Shown here: one piece after another, positions 23,893 to 32,513 of the stretch
Position numbering within the stretch: the stretch's first letter is position 1
Layout of the letters: the number at the start of each line of letters is the position of its first letter
Source: Sinosporangium album
Lineage (GTDB): Bacteria; Actinomycetota; Actinomycetes; Streptosporangiales; Streptosporangiaceae
Length of the DNA: 63,510 nucleotides
Direction of reading: 5' to 3'
NCBI RefSeq assembly: GCF_900100605.1
Contig: NZ_FNCN01000032.1
Span: forward strand, 1 to 63,510
The notes under the pieces: generated by a model
Databases searched by the model: none
The model's input: the letters and a program-made list of their open reading frames with translations, nothing else
Told to the model about the DNA's origin: nothing
Program-made: the position numbers and the translations under genes

Positions 23893-25959
23893 ATGGGCCA
23901 CACGACAACCGGGGTCGCCGTCCTCGCCGGCGAGGCGGCCAGGGCGCGGCGGCGCGGCGCGGTCTCCCGATCGCGCATCGCCCTGGTGGTGGCGGTGTGC
24001 GCGGGCACGATGGCGCTCGCCACGGCCGACTCGACGGCCGCGGTGCTGAGCCTTTCGGCCATGGCCGAACTCGCCGGCGCCCGCGTCCCCGCCGACCAGG
24101 CACCGTGGATGGGCGTCGCCTACCTGGTGCCGTTCGCCGCGCTCCTCCCCGCCACCGGGCGCCTGGCCGACCTGCTCGGACGCCGCCTGCTGCTGGGGCT
24201 CGGCCTCGGGCTGTTCACGGTGAGCGCCTTCGCGGCCGCCGTGTCGGACTCGTGGATATTCCTTCTCGCCGCGCGCGCCGGCCAGGGCATCGGGTCGGCC
24301 GCGATGATCCCCGCCTCGCTCGGGCTGCTGCTCTGCGAACTGCCCACCGCCCGCAGGCACATGGCCGTCGCGATCTGGAGCGGCGCGTCCGGCCTCGGCG
24401 GGCTGCTCCTACATGCGGGAGGGTGGTGGCTCGCCGACGGGTACGGCTGGCGCGCGCTGTTCATGCCGAGCGTCGCGGTCGGGACGGTGCTGCTGCTGGC
24501 GGCGACGGGGCTGCCGAGGTCGCGCGGGTCCCGGGGCCGCCTGCCCGACCCGCTCGGCCTGTCCCTGCTCGCCGTCGGCACGGGGGCGGCGGCGCTCGCG
24601 GTCTCCCGGGGCGCCGTGTGGGGGTGGCGGTCGCCGCTGTTCGCCGGTGTGCTGGTGGGCGGGCTGCTGCTCGTGGCCGCCTCCGTCCGGCGGTCGCGCA
24701 GGCATCCCGTGCCCACGGTGGACACGTCGCTCTGGAGGCGTGAGGGTTTCGCCCTCGGGTGGGCGGCCTCCGCGCTCTACGGCATGACGGCCTTCCCCCT
24801 GCTGATGGTCGCGCCCGCCTACCTGCGTGAGTGGGGTTTCGCCGCGGCGCAGGTGGGGCCCATCATGGTCGCGGTCTTCGCCGGGCTGGTCATCGCCGGC
24901 CCGATGGCGGGCTGGATGTGCAGGCGCGTCGGCCCCCACTGGCTCGTCTACGGCGGCGCGTTCCTCGTCGGCGGCGCGTGTCTCGCGCTGCTCACCGGCA
25001 GCGGCCCGTCGCCGCTGTGGCTCGCGGCGGCGGAGGTGCTCGGCGTGGGGCTCGGGACGCTCGCCATCGGGGCCTTCACCGTGGGCACGCTGGGGGCGTA
25101 TCCCTCGCAGTACGCCTCGGCCGTGGGCACCCACATGACCGCCCAGCAGCTCGGCGGGATCGTCGGGGTCGCCGTCGCCTCGGCCCTGGTCGAGACTCCG
25201 ATCCTCAGCGGGCCGATGGCGGGCTACACCTCGGTGTTCCTCGCGTGCCTGATCCTCTCCCTCTCCGGGGGAGCGTTCGCCCTCATCGCCATCGCCCTCT
25301 CGGGCCGCGTCGGCCGCCGTGCGCGACATTCCGGACGTGCCAGGCATCCGTCCCGGGAGCTCCGGCCCGGCCGCCCCACCCGCAAGCCCTTCTCCATCCG
25401 AGCTCCCCGCAACCCGCGCTCCGCGCGGCCCGCCCGCGTCGCCGTACCACTCGGACAGGCCGTGCCTCCTCCGCAGGCGCACGAGCAGAGCGACATGGTC
25501 GCCATCCCCAGGCGCGTGCTCATCGGCCTGCGCGCCGCGCTCGTGGACGTCGCGACCGTCGCCGACGCGCTCCTGCCGCCCGAGGGCCAGGCGGGGGAGC
25601 GGTTCGGCTGCGAATGCCACCCGGGGCTCGACCCGCTCGCGGCGCGCCTGGTCCACGAGGCGCTCGCCCACGAGAGCCTCACCGCCCAGGCGGAGGTGTT
25701 CCACGAGGACACCTCGCCCGAGACGGCGACCGCCCTCCCACGCCGAGGCGAACGGCGCAGCATCGAGACCGGGCCCATCCCCAAGATCGTGGACCTGCCG
25801 GAGAAGCCGGCCGGCGCCCCCGGCCCGCTGCTTCGCGTGCCGTCGTCCTTCGGCGCGGGCGGTGAGTCGTCAGGGGGGACACCGGGGGAGACGCCGGGGG
25901 CGTCGGGGGCGTCGGGGGAGACGTCGTCAGCGCCGCAGCATCGGAGGATCGATGCCTGA
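23893..25959 (+). CDS. MFS exporter (DHA2-like) with long hydrophilic tail
   Basis: A 688-residue major facilitator. About 12-14 membrane helices lie between residues 28 and 470. The motif A equivalent is GRLADLLGRRLLLGLGLGLF and the motif C-like segment is SGASGLGGLLLHAGGWW, as in drug exporters of the EmrB/QacA group. Residues ~475-688 are a ~210-residue hydrophilic extension, Arg/Pro-rich at first, then with a more regular piece (PRRVLIGLRAALVDVATVADALLP, FGCECHPGLDPLAARLVHEAL) and a Gly/Ser-rich end. I know no standard MFS with such a tail. The 3' end overlaps the convergent transposase-like gene by 33 bases. Confidence 0.82.
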   Translation: MGHTTTGVAVLAGEAARARRRGAVSRSRIALVVAVCAGTMALATADSTAAVLSLSAMAELAGARVPADQAPWMGVAYLVPFAALLPATGRLADLLGRRLLLGLGLGLFTVSAFAAAVSDSWIFLLAARAGQGIGSAAMIPASLGLLLCELPTARRHMAVAIWSGASGLGGLLLHAGGWWLADGYGWRALFMPSVAVGTVLLLAATGLPRSRGSRGRLPDPLGLSLLAVGTGAAALAVSRGAVWGWRSPLFAGVLVGGLLLVAASVRRSRRHPVPTVDTSLWRREGFALGWAASALYGMTAFPLLMVAPAYLREWGFAAAQVGPIMVAVFAGLVIAGPMAGWMCRRVGPHWLVYGGAFLVGGACLALLTGSGPSPLWLAAAEVLGVGLGTLAIGAFTVGTLGAYPSQYASAVGTHMTAQQLGGIVGVAVASALVETPILSGPMAGYTSVFLACLILSLSGGAFALIAIALSGRVGRRARHSGRARHPSRELRPGRPTRKPFSIRAPRNPRSARPARVAVPLGQAVPPPQAHEQSDMVAIPRRVLIGLRAALVDVATVADALLPPEGQAGERFGCECHPGLDPLAARLVHEALAHESLTAQAEVFHEDTSPETATALPRRGERRSIETGPIPKIVDLPEKPAGAPGPLLRVPSSFGAGGESSGGTPGETPGASGASGETSSAPQHRRIDA

Positions 25960-27396
25960 CGCCCTCAACGCGCCGTAGGTCACCGACTGGTGCAGGTGCG
26001 TGCGCCGCTCGATCAGCGAGATCGTCCTGATGCCCGCCCGCCAGCAGTGCGCGATCAGCTCGTTGCGGCGTTCCCTGGCCCGCTCCTCGGCCCGCTGACA
26101 CGCTTCCGCCCGCGCCGCGACCCGCGCCAGCACCGCGTGGGCGCGGCGCAGGAGGCGATCTCTGACCAGCGTGCTCTGCCGTACGGCTGTCGCCGCCTCG
26201 CCCAGAGCCGCAAGCAGGCGCTCGCGCTCACGTGCCACGCCCTCGCCGTACGTCTTCACGGCCCGCGCCAGGCGCGGCTTCCCGAGCCTGCCCGTGTGCA
26301 CGACGACGCTCGTGCTGACCCCGGCGGACCAGCAGGCGACCGCGAGCTCGTCGCGCGGCTGCTCGCCGCGCTCCGCGGCGAGCGCGAGCCGTGCGAGCAG
26401 GCGCTCGCGCTCAGCGGCCACCTCGGGCAGCGCCGAGGCGACCCGCTCGACGCGCGCCCTCGGGAGCCCGCCGGTGCGGGAGAGCAGGCCCACGCTGCTC
26501 ACCCCGGCCTTCCAGCACGCCGCCACCAGGCGTTCGCGCTCGTCGGCCGCCTCGTCCAGCCGCCTCGTCACCGCGGTCAACTCGTCCAGCAGGGTGCGCC
26601 ACGGGTCCAGCGTCTCGGGATGGAGTACGGCACCGCGCAGCACTTCGTCGGCCGTCACCCTGGCGAGCCCCGCGGCCCGGCACAGCGTGGTCACCTCCCT
26701 GGCCCCCGCCGCGTGCAGTGCGCGCAGCAGGTCGGCCCTGGTGTGCTTGGTCCGCAGTGCGGTGCGCCTGGCGGCCCGCCAGCGCTCCGCCGCGCTCACC
26801 GCGGCGTCCAGGGTTCGCGGCACGATGTGCATCCGCACCGTGCCCTCCGCCCGCAGCCGTGCCACCGGCCGAGCCGACAGTACGGGATGCGGCGTCATCA
26901 TCAGCCACGGAGATCCGCTGTCGGCCAGGCGGCGGCAGAAGTCCGGGAACGCGTCGGTGACGGGGGTATCTCGGTAGGCGGCGAACACCGATGGCCCCAT
27001 CGGTGTGCTCGCCGTGACCACGGTGACTCCGCTCGGGAGCGGGATGATGTCCGCGAACCAGAGCGTCCCTCCGGCGTCGTGCGCCTGCCGCCGCAGTTCC
27101 GAATAGCGGTGGCGCCGCCACTGGGCCAGCACCTCGGGATCGATGCCGGCGCCCCAATGGCGCGGGTTGGCGGGCCACAGGCCGAGCAGGCGCAGGAGGC
27201 CGGGGATGCCGTAGCGGTCCAGGCGCACGCCGTACCGCGCCGCGATCAGGTCGCGCACCACGGCCAGCGTCCACAGCGCGCAGGCGATCCCGTATTCGCG
27301 GGGGTCGCCGGTCAGCACGGAGCTGATCTCGCTCATCTGCGTCGCGGACAGCACGTGCGGGCGGTCACTGAGCGCCTCTCGGTTCAGCGTCTCCAT
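25927..27396 (-). CDS. Domesticated IS630-type transposase-like protein with HTH repeats
   Basis: A 489-residue protein. Residues ~35-95 match the IS630/Tc1 winged helix (ALWTLAVVRDLIAARYGVRL, GIPGLLRLLGLWP). Residues ~120-215 follow the IS630 DDE core in order (LWFADIIPLPSGVTVVTAS, FPDFCRRLADSG, WLMMTPHPVLSARPV), but the second catalytic Asp (VDGHP in active enzymes) is Thr-Pro here and the DE pair after FAD is lost. The C-terminal half holds about four repeated helix-turn-helix-like modules (LVAACWKAGVSSVGLLSRTG, LAVACWSAGVSTSVVVHTG, LIAHCWRAGIRTISLIERRT). No terminal inverted repeats flank it. It is therefore probably a DNA-binding regulator derived from a transposase. METLNRE is taken as start. 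Confidence 0.7.
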   Translation of the reverse strand: METLNREALSDRPHVLSATQMSEISSVLTGDPREYGIACALWTLAVVRDLIAARYGVRLDRYGIPGLLRLLGLWPANPRHWGAGIDPEVLAQWRRHRYSELRRQAHDAGGTLWFADIIPLPSGVTVVTASTPMGPSVFAAYRDTPVTDAFPDFCRRLADSGSPWLMMTPHPVLSARPVARLRAEGTVRMHIVPRTLDAAVSAAERWRAARRTALRTKHTRADLLRALHAAGAREVTTLCRAAGLARVTADEVLRGAVLHPETLDPWRTLLDELTAVTRRLDEAADERERLVAACWKAGVSSVGLLSRTGGLPRARVERVASALPEVAAERERLLARLALAAERGEQPRDELAVACWSAGVSTSVVVHTGRLGKPRLARAVKTYGEGVARERERLLAALGEAATAVRQSTLVRDRLLRRAHAVLARVAARAEACQRAEERARERRNELIAHCWRAGIRTISLIERRTHLHQSVTYGALRASGIDPPMLRR

Positions 27397-28151
27397 GTCG
27401 CCGGCCCACGGAAGCGCGGGGCCGGCCGCCCCGCGTCGGCACATGTCAGGCGGATGCCTGGCATTGGGTCACGATGCACTGTCAATCAAGTAGCACATCA
27501 CGATCTGGGAGCGCAATTGTGTAGATGTCCAAAAATGTGAAAGTAGTGAGCGCTGGGAAACGGGAGGTGGAGGGGGCCTGATTTCCCCGCCGCAGGTTGG
27601 GGGCGGGGCCTGCTCGGGGCTTCGGCCTGGTCCGCTGCTCCGGGGTGTCCCGGCGGGGGGAAAGCCCGCTGGATTGCCACTGGGGCGATGCTGGATTGCA
27701 GCTCGGGCGCTCCTGGCGGGCCGCTGGAGTGGGCCGGGGTGTGGGCATTCCGGGGCTGTCGGGATTATGCGCTGGTCAGAGGCTTGGGGTGGCGCGGGGG
27801 CCGTGGGGAAATGTCGGGCGGGTTTTTGTGTGATAAATGACATGGAAAGTTTATGAATTCGATGCGCCGGGTGGGTTTGAGCGTACGCTCGGGGGTCGGT
27901 CCGGTCGATGCGTCGAGCGTAATTCGGGGTGGTTTGGGGAGGGGGCGAGGGTGGGGGTGTCGGTGGGGGTGTCGGTGGGGGATCGGATCAGGCTAAAGAG
28001 GATTTTTCGCTATTTGGTCGATGGCGGGGGTCGCGGCTGAGGAAGGCCGGCGCCGCGTGGCGCGGGATCGGGGGCGCGGCAGGGCCCTGACGGGCACGGC
28101 ACCTCCCCTGAAGGCATAAAATCCCAGGTCACAGGGCATGCAGCGGAATCC
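27397..28151. other. Gene-free region with G-quadruplex-like tract
   Basis: About 750 bases without a convincing gene; frames present lack ribosome sites and coding bias. From 27926 to 27981 the plus strand has seven or more runs of three to five Gs, including GGTGGGGGTGTC twice in tandem, a good G-quadruplex candidate. The region upstream of 27396 must hold the promoter of the transposase-like gene. Confidence 0.45.
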
Positions 28152-28430
28152 CTACTCGCCTGGTCCGGCACGGGCGATCTCCGCGATGGCGCCGCACACG
28201 AAGTAGTCCTCCGGCGCGTCGAAGACCACGGTCAGCATCGCCACAAAGCTGAGCCGCGGATCGTTCTCGGCCCCGTTGAGCAGGTTCGCCACGTGCGTAT
28301 GGCTGATGGTGACCTGGCCGCCCGAGGCCGCCGCCATGGCCGCGGCCACCTTCCGCGTCGACCATGGGCCGCCGTCCGGAGCGCGCGTCGTGCTCCAGAG
28401 GTAACGCAGTTTTGCGGAAAAGTCGTCCAT
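28152..28430 (-). CDS. Small XRE/Cro-type DNA-binding protein
   Basis: A 92-residue protein, mostly one helix-turn-helix domain of the long type seen in actinobacterial EspR-like and phage-like regulators (FSAKLRYLWST, WSTRKVAAAMAAASGG, ISHTHVANLLNGAENDPRLS). The C-terminal end (VVFDAPEDYFVCG) matches the usual family end, where the regulator starts to dimerise. The ATG at 28430 follows AAAGGGATC. It is divergent from the 389-aa gene and may regulate it. Confidence 0.75.
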   Translation of the reverse strand: MDDFSAKLRYLWSTTRAPDGGPWSTRKVAAAMAAASGGQVTISHTHVANLLNGAENDPRLSFVAMLTVVFDAPEDYFVCGAIAEIARAGPGE

Positions 28431-28599
28431 GATCCCTTTTCTTTTTGTCCTATCCAAAAACTCACCTGCATGAGAGGGAGAGAAAATATCTGAGATCAGG
28501 GGTGTTCACTGTAGTTGACAGCCCCGGATCTGACCGATCAAAGTGATCTATCTGGCCATATCTCTGAGAAAACAGCACTCTCACAACCTGCAAAGGACA

Positions 28600-29769
28600 A
28601 TGGTGGGTGATTGGGTAAGCACGTCTGACGATCGCGTACCGTCCCGTCCCGACCGCCCGTTCCCCACGGGCGACTGGTCGCTCGACGGGGTGGTTATGCA
28701 CGGCCTGTACCACCGCCGAGGCGCCCCTGGAATACGCGAAGGCGTCGCGTGCTGGAACGGTCACCTGCTTTGGCAGTGGGAAGAAGTCGAACCTTCCCTT
28801 CCCGAGGTCAACCCCCCGCTGCTCAGCCCCTGGAACCTCGTCCTCGCCGAGCGGCTCGCCATGACCCCCGGGGCGACGCCGTACGGCGACGACGCCGCAC
28901 ACTGGGCCAACGCCTGGAAGGCGCAGGCGCTTCTGCGGGGCTGGGTGCCGTACGCCTCCTTCAGCCTCGACGGGCCCGACGCGCTCTCCTGGTGCGAACG
29001 CGCCGGCGCCGCGGGGCTCATCTACACCTTCGAACGGGAGGAGTACGTAGAGGAGGGGAGGCTGCGCAACGACCGCCTGCACATCATCGCCGGGCGTTCC
29101 CAGACCTACGGCGAGCTGTTCGACATCTCCTCCATAGTCACGCGATATCGCGCCGCGCTCCCGCGTGACCTGGCCGAAGCCCAGGTCAGGCCCCTCGAAC
29201 AGCACCGGGACGTGCCGGTGGCGACCTACGTCTCGGCCACGGAGCGCCTGCTCGAACGCGCGCCGCGCGCGGTGCAGGGGTTGACGCTCGGCCATCCCCT
29301 TGAGATGACGATCATGCATGTCGTGGACTCTGTTCCGATCGTCGTCGCTCTGCGATCCACGGCCGACCCGGGAGACGCGGCCACGCTCCCCGCGGAAGCC
29401 CTGTGGCGGCCTCCGGTCGCCCGGCTGGAGAGAACCGCCCTCCCGCGGTGCCGCCACTTGGGCGACCACGAGAAGATTGGAGCCGCCGGCAGCCTTGTGC
29501 TGGCCGGCGAACTACTGGCCTTCGTCCAGGCCCACTGGCCCGCCGAACTGCTCTCCTCGACCGTGCGGAGCGTCGCCGAGCTCGGGACGCGCGGCTACGT
29601 TCTGGCCACCGCGTACACGCACTATCTGATCACGCCGATCCCCGCGCGCCGCCTGCTCAGCCCGGAGCTGCACGACTACATCTGCTGCCTGCTCCGGGGC
29701 CTGGGGCGCTCGCCGGAGTCGCTGCACCTGGACGCGGAGGTCAACCGGGCCTTCCTCCAGTCCATATAG
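28600..29769 (+). CDS. Uncharacterised 389-aa protein
   Basis: A protein I do not recognise. AAAGGA lies three bases before the ATG at 28600, supporting this start over upstream GTG codons. There is no signal, membrane segment or clear catalytic motif. The N-terminal third is rich in Trp and Gly (WSLDGVVMHGLYHRRG, GHLLWQWEEVE); the C-terminal third has amphipathic helices (LAFVQAHWPAELLSSTVRSVAE). Residues ~60-200 alternate strands and helices, suggesting an alpha/beta fold. It is paired with a divergent small XRE-type regulator; such pairs in actinobacteria often belong to accessory or competition functions, but that is only context. Confidence 0.6.
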   Translation: MVGDWVSTSDDRVPSRPDRPFPTGDWSLDGVVMHGLYHRRGAPGIREGVACWNGHLLWQWEEVEPSLPEVNPPLLSPWNLVLAERLAMTPGATPYGDDAAHWANAWKAQALLRGWVPYASFSLDGPDALSWCERAGAAGLIYTFEREEYVEEGRLRNDRLHIIAGRSQTYGELFDISSIVTRYRAALPRDLAEAQVRPLEQHRDVPVATYVSATERLLERAPRAVQGLTLGHPLEMTIMHVVDSVPIVVALRSTADPGDAATLPAEALWRPPVARLERTALPRCRHLGDHEKIGAAGSLVLAGELLAFVQAHWPAELLSSTVRSVAELGTRGYVLATAYTHYLITPIPARRLLSPELHDYICCLLRGLGRSPESLHLDAEVNRAFLQSI

Positions 29770-29851
29770 GCGCCCGCGCACCGGAGTCGTCACGGGCTAT
29801 GGGGAGGAAGGGGCACGGGAGGGGAGCACGGGAGGGGAGCCGGATCCGGGG

Positions 29852-30184
29852 TCAGCGCAGAGCGATATCGATGTCGGCCACCGCCTGCAGCGCCGCGTCC
29901 CGGAGGCGGCGCAGCGCCAGGGTGACGTCGAGGTCCGGCCTGTCGTTCAGGGGATGCCCGCCGGGGCCGGAGGGTTCGGCGGCCGGGAACCGGCCCGGCT
30001 CGACGACGATGGGGAACTGGACCGTCGCCACGTCGTCCGGCGTGGCGTGGCGGGGTAGGGCATGGGCCCCGTTTGCCGCCAGGACGGGCGGCACATCATC
30101 GGGGAACGGGAAATCGGGGTCCGGTCTCGCGTGCCGGCCCCGGGGCAGCGCCCGGGCCGCCCCTTCCAGCTCTATGGCTGTCAT
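29852..30184 (-). CDS. Uncharacterised 110-aa protein
   Basis: The ATG at 30184 has GAGGAG seven bases upstream, the main support. The N-terminal ~80 residues are Pro/Asp/Arg-rich and likely extended or disordered (PDPDFPFPDDVPPVL); the C-terminal ~30 residues form one good helix (LDVTLALRRLRDAALQAVADI). No family is recognised. It is convergent with the 389-aa gene. Confidence 0.5.
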   Translation of the reverse strand: MTAIELEGAARALPRGRHARPDPDFPFPDDVPPVLAANGAHALPRHATPDDVATVQFPIVVEPGRFPAAEPSGPGGHPLNDRPDLDVTLALRRLRDAALQAVADIDIALR

Positions 30185-30434
30185 GGTGCGTCTCCTCACC
30201 GTGACTACGGCAAATCATCGTGGATTTGACAGGCCTGAGTCAGGTACTCGGACTGATCGTAGACACTGTGGCCGTATGTGCGGCAGTCCCATGCCCATAT
30301 GACAAAGCGATGTGATCCAAACGTGATCCGGCATTACCGCCTGATTCGGGCATTGCTCGCCCGTTGTCACACAGACGCTCATATTTCGGGCTTTGGGGTT
30401 GGGTCTGGGGGTTAGTGCTTGAGGGGGCCTGGGG

Positions 30435-31127
30435 TCAGGAAGGGGGCGGCGGCAACTCCGTCGGGCCCATCCCCGGATCGGGGTTCCCGTACGGCGGAGG
30501 CGGCGGAGGCGCCACCGTCGGTCCCGTGTACGGGACCCGCGTAGTCCTCGGCTTGGGCTTCGAGGTCGGGCGCGGGGAAGTTGAACGCGGGGACGTTGCC
30601 CTTGTGGGCGTCGGCGCCGTACGCGGCTGGGCGGGGGCCGCGGTGGGGCGTGTCGCCGGCGGACGTGAAACCGGCCGGGCGGAGGGGCGTGTCTCGGGGC
30701 GTGTCCGCCCGCGTGTCTCCGGACGCGTTTCCTGAGGCAGGGACGGGACGGGCGGGGCGGCGGCCTCCGGCAACGGGGGCGGCGTGTCGATCAGCGGGGT
30801 GGGCGCGGTCGGCTCCGCCGCCACGCTCGGCGCCGGCATCGACGACGGGGACTCCGCCAGCTTCCGTCCTGGGTCCGCCTGCGGATCCGGCCAGCCCAGC
30901 CACACGCCGAACGCGATGGCCGCCACCACGCCGGCCACCGCCGCCAGCGGGAGCAGCTTCGGCTTGCGCTTCGGCCGCTCGCCCGGAGGGGGAGGCGGCT
31001 CCTCGTCGTCGTCCTGCCAGGTGTCCCAGGCGCGCCAGATGTCGTCCTCGGCGCCGTCGGAGGACTTGGGTCTGCCGTAGGGCGGCCGCAGCCGTACCTT
31101 CGGCCGGTCCGCGTGCTCCTCGGCCAT
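30435..31127 (-). CDS. Single-pass membrane protein with Pro-rich outer region
   Basis: A 230-residue protein: a charged cytoplasmic head (~60 residues with EEPPPPPGERPKRKPK), one membrane helix (LLPLAAVAGVVAAIAFGVWLG, ~58-78) and an outer ~150 residues almost wholly of Pro, Thr, Arg and Ala, ending PPPPPPYGNPDPG. It has the same build as the 474-aa protein at 20585 but without a folded C-terminal domain. Such proteins may span the wall; no function can be read from the sequence. Confidence 0.6.
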   Translation of the reverse strand: MAEEHADRPKVRLRPPYGRPKSSDGAEDDIWRAWDTWQDDDEEPPPPPGERPKRKPKLLPLAAVAGVVAAIAFGVWLGWPDPQADPGRKLAESPSSMPAPSVAAEPTAPTPLIDTPPPLPEAAAPPVPSLPQETRPETRGRTRPETRPSARPVSRPPATRPTAAPAQPRTAPTPTRATSPRSTSPRPTSKPKPRTTRVPYTGPTVAPPPPPPYGNPDPGMGPTELPPPPS

Positions 31128-31549
31128 CCGTGTCCTTCCGGGGGGTGCGTACGCGCCTACCGATCCGATTTTCGCGCAAGATTAACCAAGTAACCACGAC
31201 ATGTGCATCATGTGTCCCAATTGCAGCAGAATTCCTGACATTCGCTGCGCGGGCGCCGCTGGCCGACTCTGGTGGAGCCACACACACGGCCTCGCAAGGT
31301 CGGTCATTCGGCTGAAAAATGTCCGGCTGGCCATGGCACCGAGACAGCCCGGACACGGCAAAAGCACGCTTACTTCATGCCAGGGCGGCAAGATCGCCTT
31401 TGGACGGGCGCTCAGCCCTGGCGCGCAAACATCCGAAGATCATCCCACGGCCGGTGTCACACCAGGACCACTGTCGGTTCCGGAGGCGGATGAGCGGGGA
31501 CCGCAGACCCGGCGCGCCGCGATAACCACAGGAACCACAGGGGGAAGAA
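31128..31549. promoter_or_regulatory. Divergent intergenic region
   Basis: A 422-base gap between the Pro-rich membrane protein and the lipoprotein. An AT-richer stretch at 31170-31215 holds the palindrome ACATG-TGCAT-CATGT (near 31199) and may carry promoter elements. GGGGG at about 31540 precedes the GTG of the lipoprotein. No gene is recognised. Confidence 0.35.
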
Positions 31550-32149
31550 GTGGCTGTACGGAGCATTCGACCCGCCGCCGCATACGCGGCGGCGGCTCTA
31601 CTGACAGTGGCGCTGCTCGCCGGGTGCGGCGGCAACAAACCCACCACTCTGACACCCGAAGGAGCGGTCGCCGCCAACCCGGCGGCCGTCGCCACGCCGA
31701 CGGTGGGCGGCGGCGACGGGGAATACCACTCCCCATGCCCCACCGGAGGCAACGCCCGGCCGTTCGCCAAGACCCGCTTCGCGGTACACGCGGGTCTCGC
31801 GCTCGGCGCCTTCCACCGCTACATCTACAAGCCCCTGCGCAGCGGCGGCTTCCAGGCCGGAGCGGAAAAGCGCAAACGCACCTTCCTGAAGGCCGCGGTG
31901 GCGGGCTTGTTCGCGCTGCACGAACTGAGGGTCGCCAAAGGCTTCGCCGCGAGCAACCCGACACTCTGCAAGGCCGTCGAAGGCGTGACCAGCAAGTTCA
32001 CCGCCCTCACCGACAAACTGAAAGGTGGCACCGCCACACCGGAGGATCTCGCCGCGAGCAAGAGCTCCATCGACGGCCTCCAGGGCGACGCCGGTAAATC
32101 CGGCTTCCCGTTCAAGGAGCAGAACGTCACCCTCCCCGGCGCCTCCTGA
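31550..32149 (+). CDS. Secreted lipoprotein of unknown function
   Basis: A 199-residue lipoprotein. The signal peptide (AAAYAAAALLTVALLAGC) ends in the lipobox LLAGC at about residue 26. The mature part has a Gly/Thr/Ala linker, then a helical domain (AVHAGLALGAFHRYIYKPL, FLKAAVAGLFALHELRVAKG) resembling proteins in which small helices pack around two Cys (CPTGG and LCKAVEG). GTG start. It is expected to be anchored on the outer face of the membrane. No catalytic motif. Confidence 0.75.
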   Translation: MAVRSIRPAAAYAAAALLTVALLAGCGGNKPTTLTPEGAVAANPAAVATPTVGGGDGEYHSPCPTGGNARPFAKTRFAVHAGLALGAFHRYIYKPLRSGGFQAGAEKRKRTFLKAAVAGLFALHELRVAKGFAASNPTLCKAVEGVTSKFTALTDKLKGGTATPEDLAASKSSIDGLQGDAGKSGFPFKEQNVTLPGAS

Positions 32150-32179
32150 CACCGGGTCCAGCGGCACTGTCACCCATCC

Positions 32180-32206
32180 GGCCCCGTCACTCACCCTGTC
32201 GGGGCC
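32180..32206 (+). terminator. Hairpin after lipoprotein gene
   Basis: GGCCCCG and CGGGGCC pair around a 13-base loop, 30 bases past the stop. A candidate terminator. The following 307 bases up to hypE hold nothing that I recognise; an in-frame extension of hypE there is noise. Confidence 0.55.
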
Positions 32207-32513
32207 ACCCCCAAGCTAGGGGAGGGGGAATGGAAATGTACTCCTCCGTGGATGTCTCTGGCTTGCACCACGTCGGCTGCGGACCCGGAGATCTCCGAGC
32301 GGGTGCCGTGTTCTCGGCTCTCGTTCACTCGGTGGCCTCTGTTTCTCCCGTACAGAACGCGTCCGAGGGTGGGTTCTCAGGACCTGGGGGCGGTAGGTGA
32401 TCGGTTTGTCGCGGGCGTCGTTCTCTATGCCGGGCAGCAGACCCTTTCCTTTGGCGGAGGCATTCGAGCTGTGCCCCTGGACGCGTTGTGGCGTCTGTCG
32501 CCGTGATGGGCGG

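Noticed and set aside
25927-27396. Active insertion sequence
   Set aside because: The frame resembles IS630 transposases but lacks catalytic residues, has an unrelated C-terminal half, and I found no terminal inverted repeats or target duplication.
27469-27843. 124-codon minus-strand frame in the gene-free region
   Set aside because: Pro/Ser/Arg-rich random composition, no ribosome site, overlapped by equally poor frames on the other strand.
32216-32513. Extra coding region after hypE
   Set aside because: HypE must end at its terminal Cys (PRIC), which it does; frames beyond are shadows or noise.
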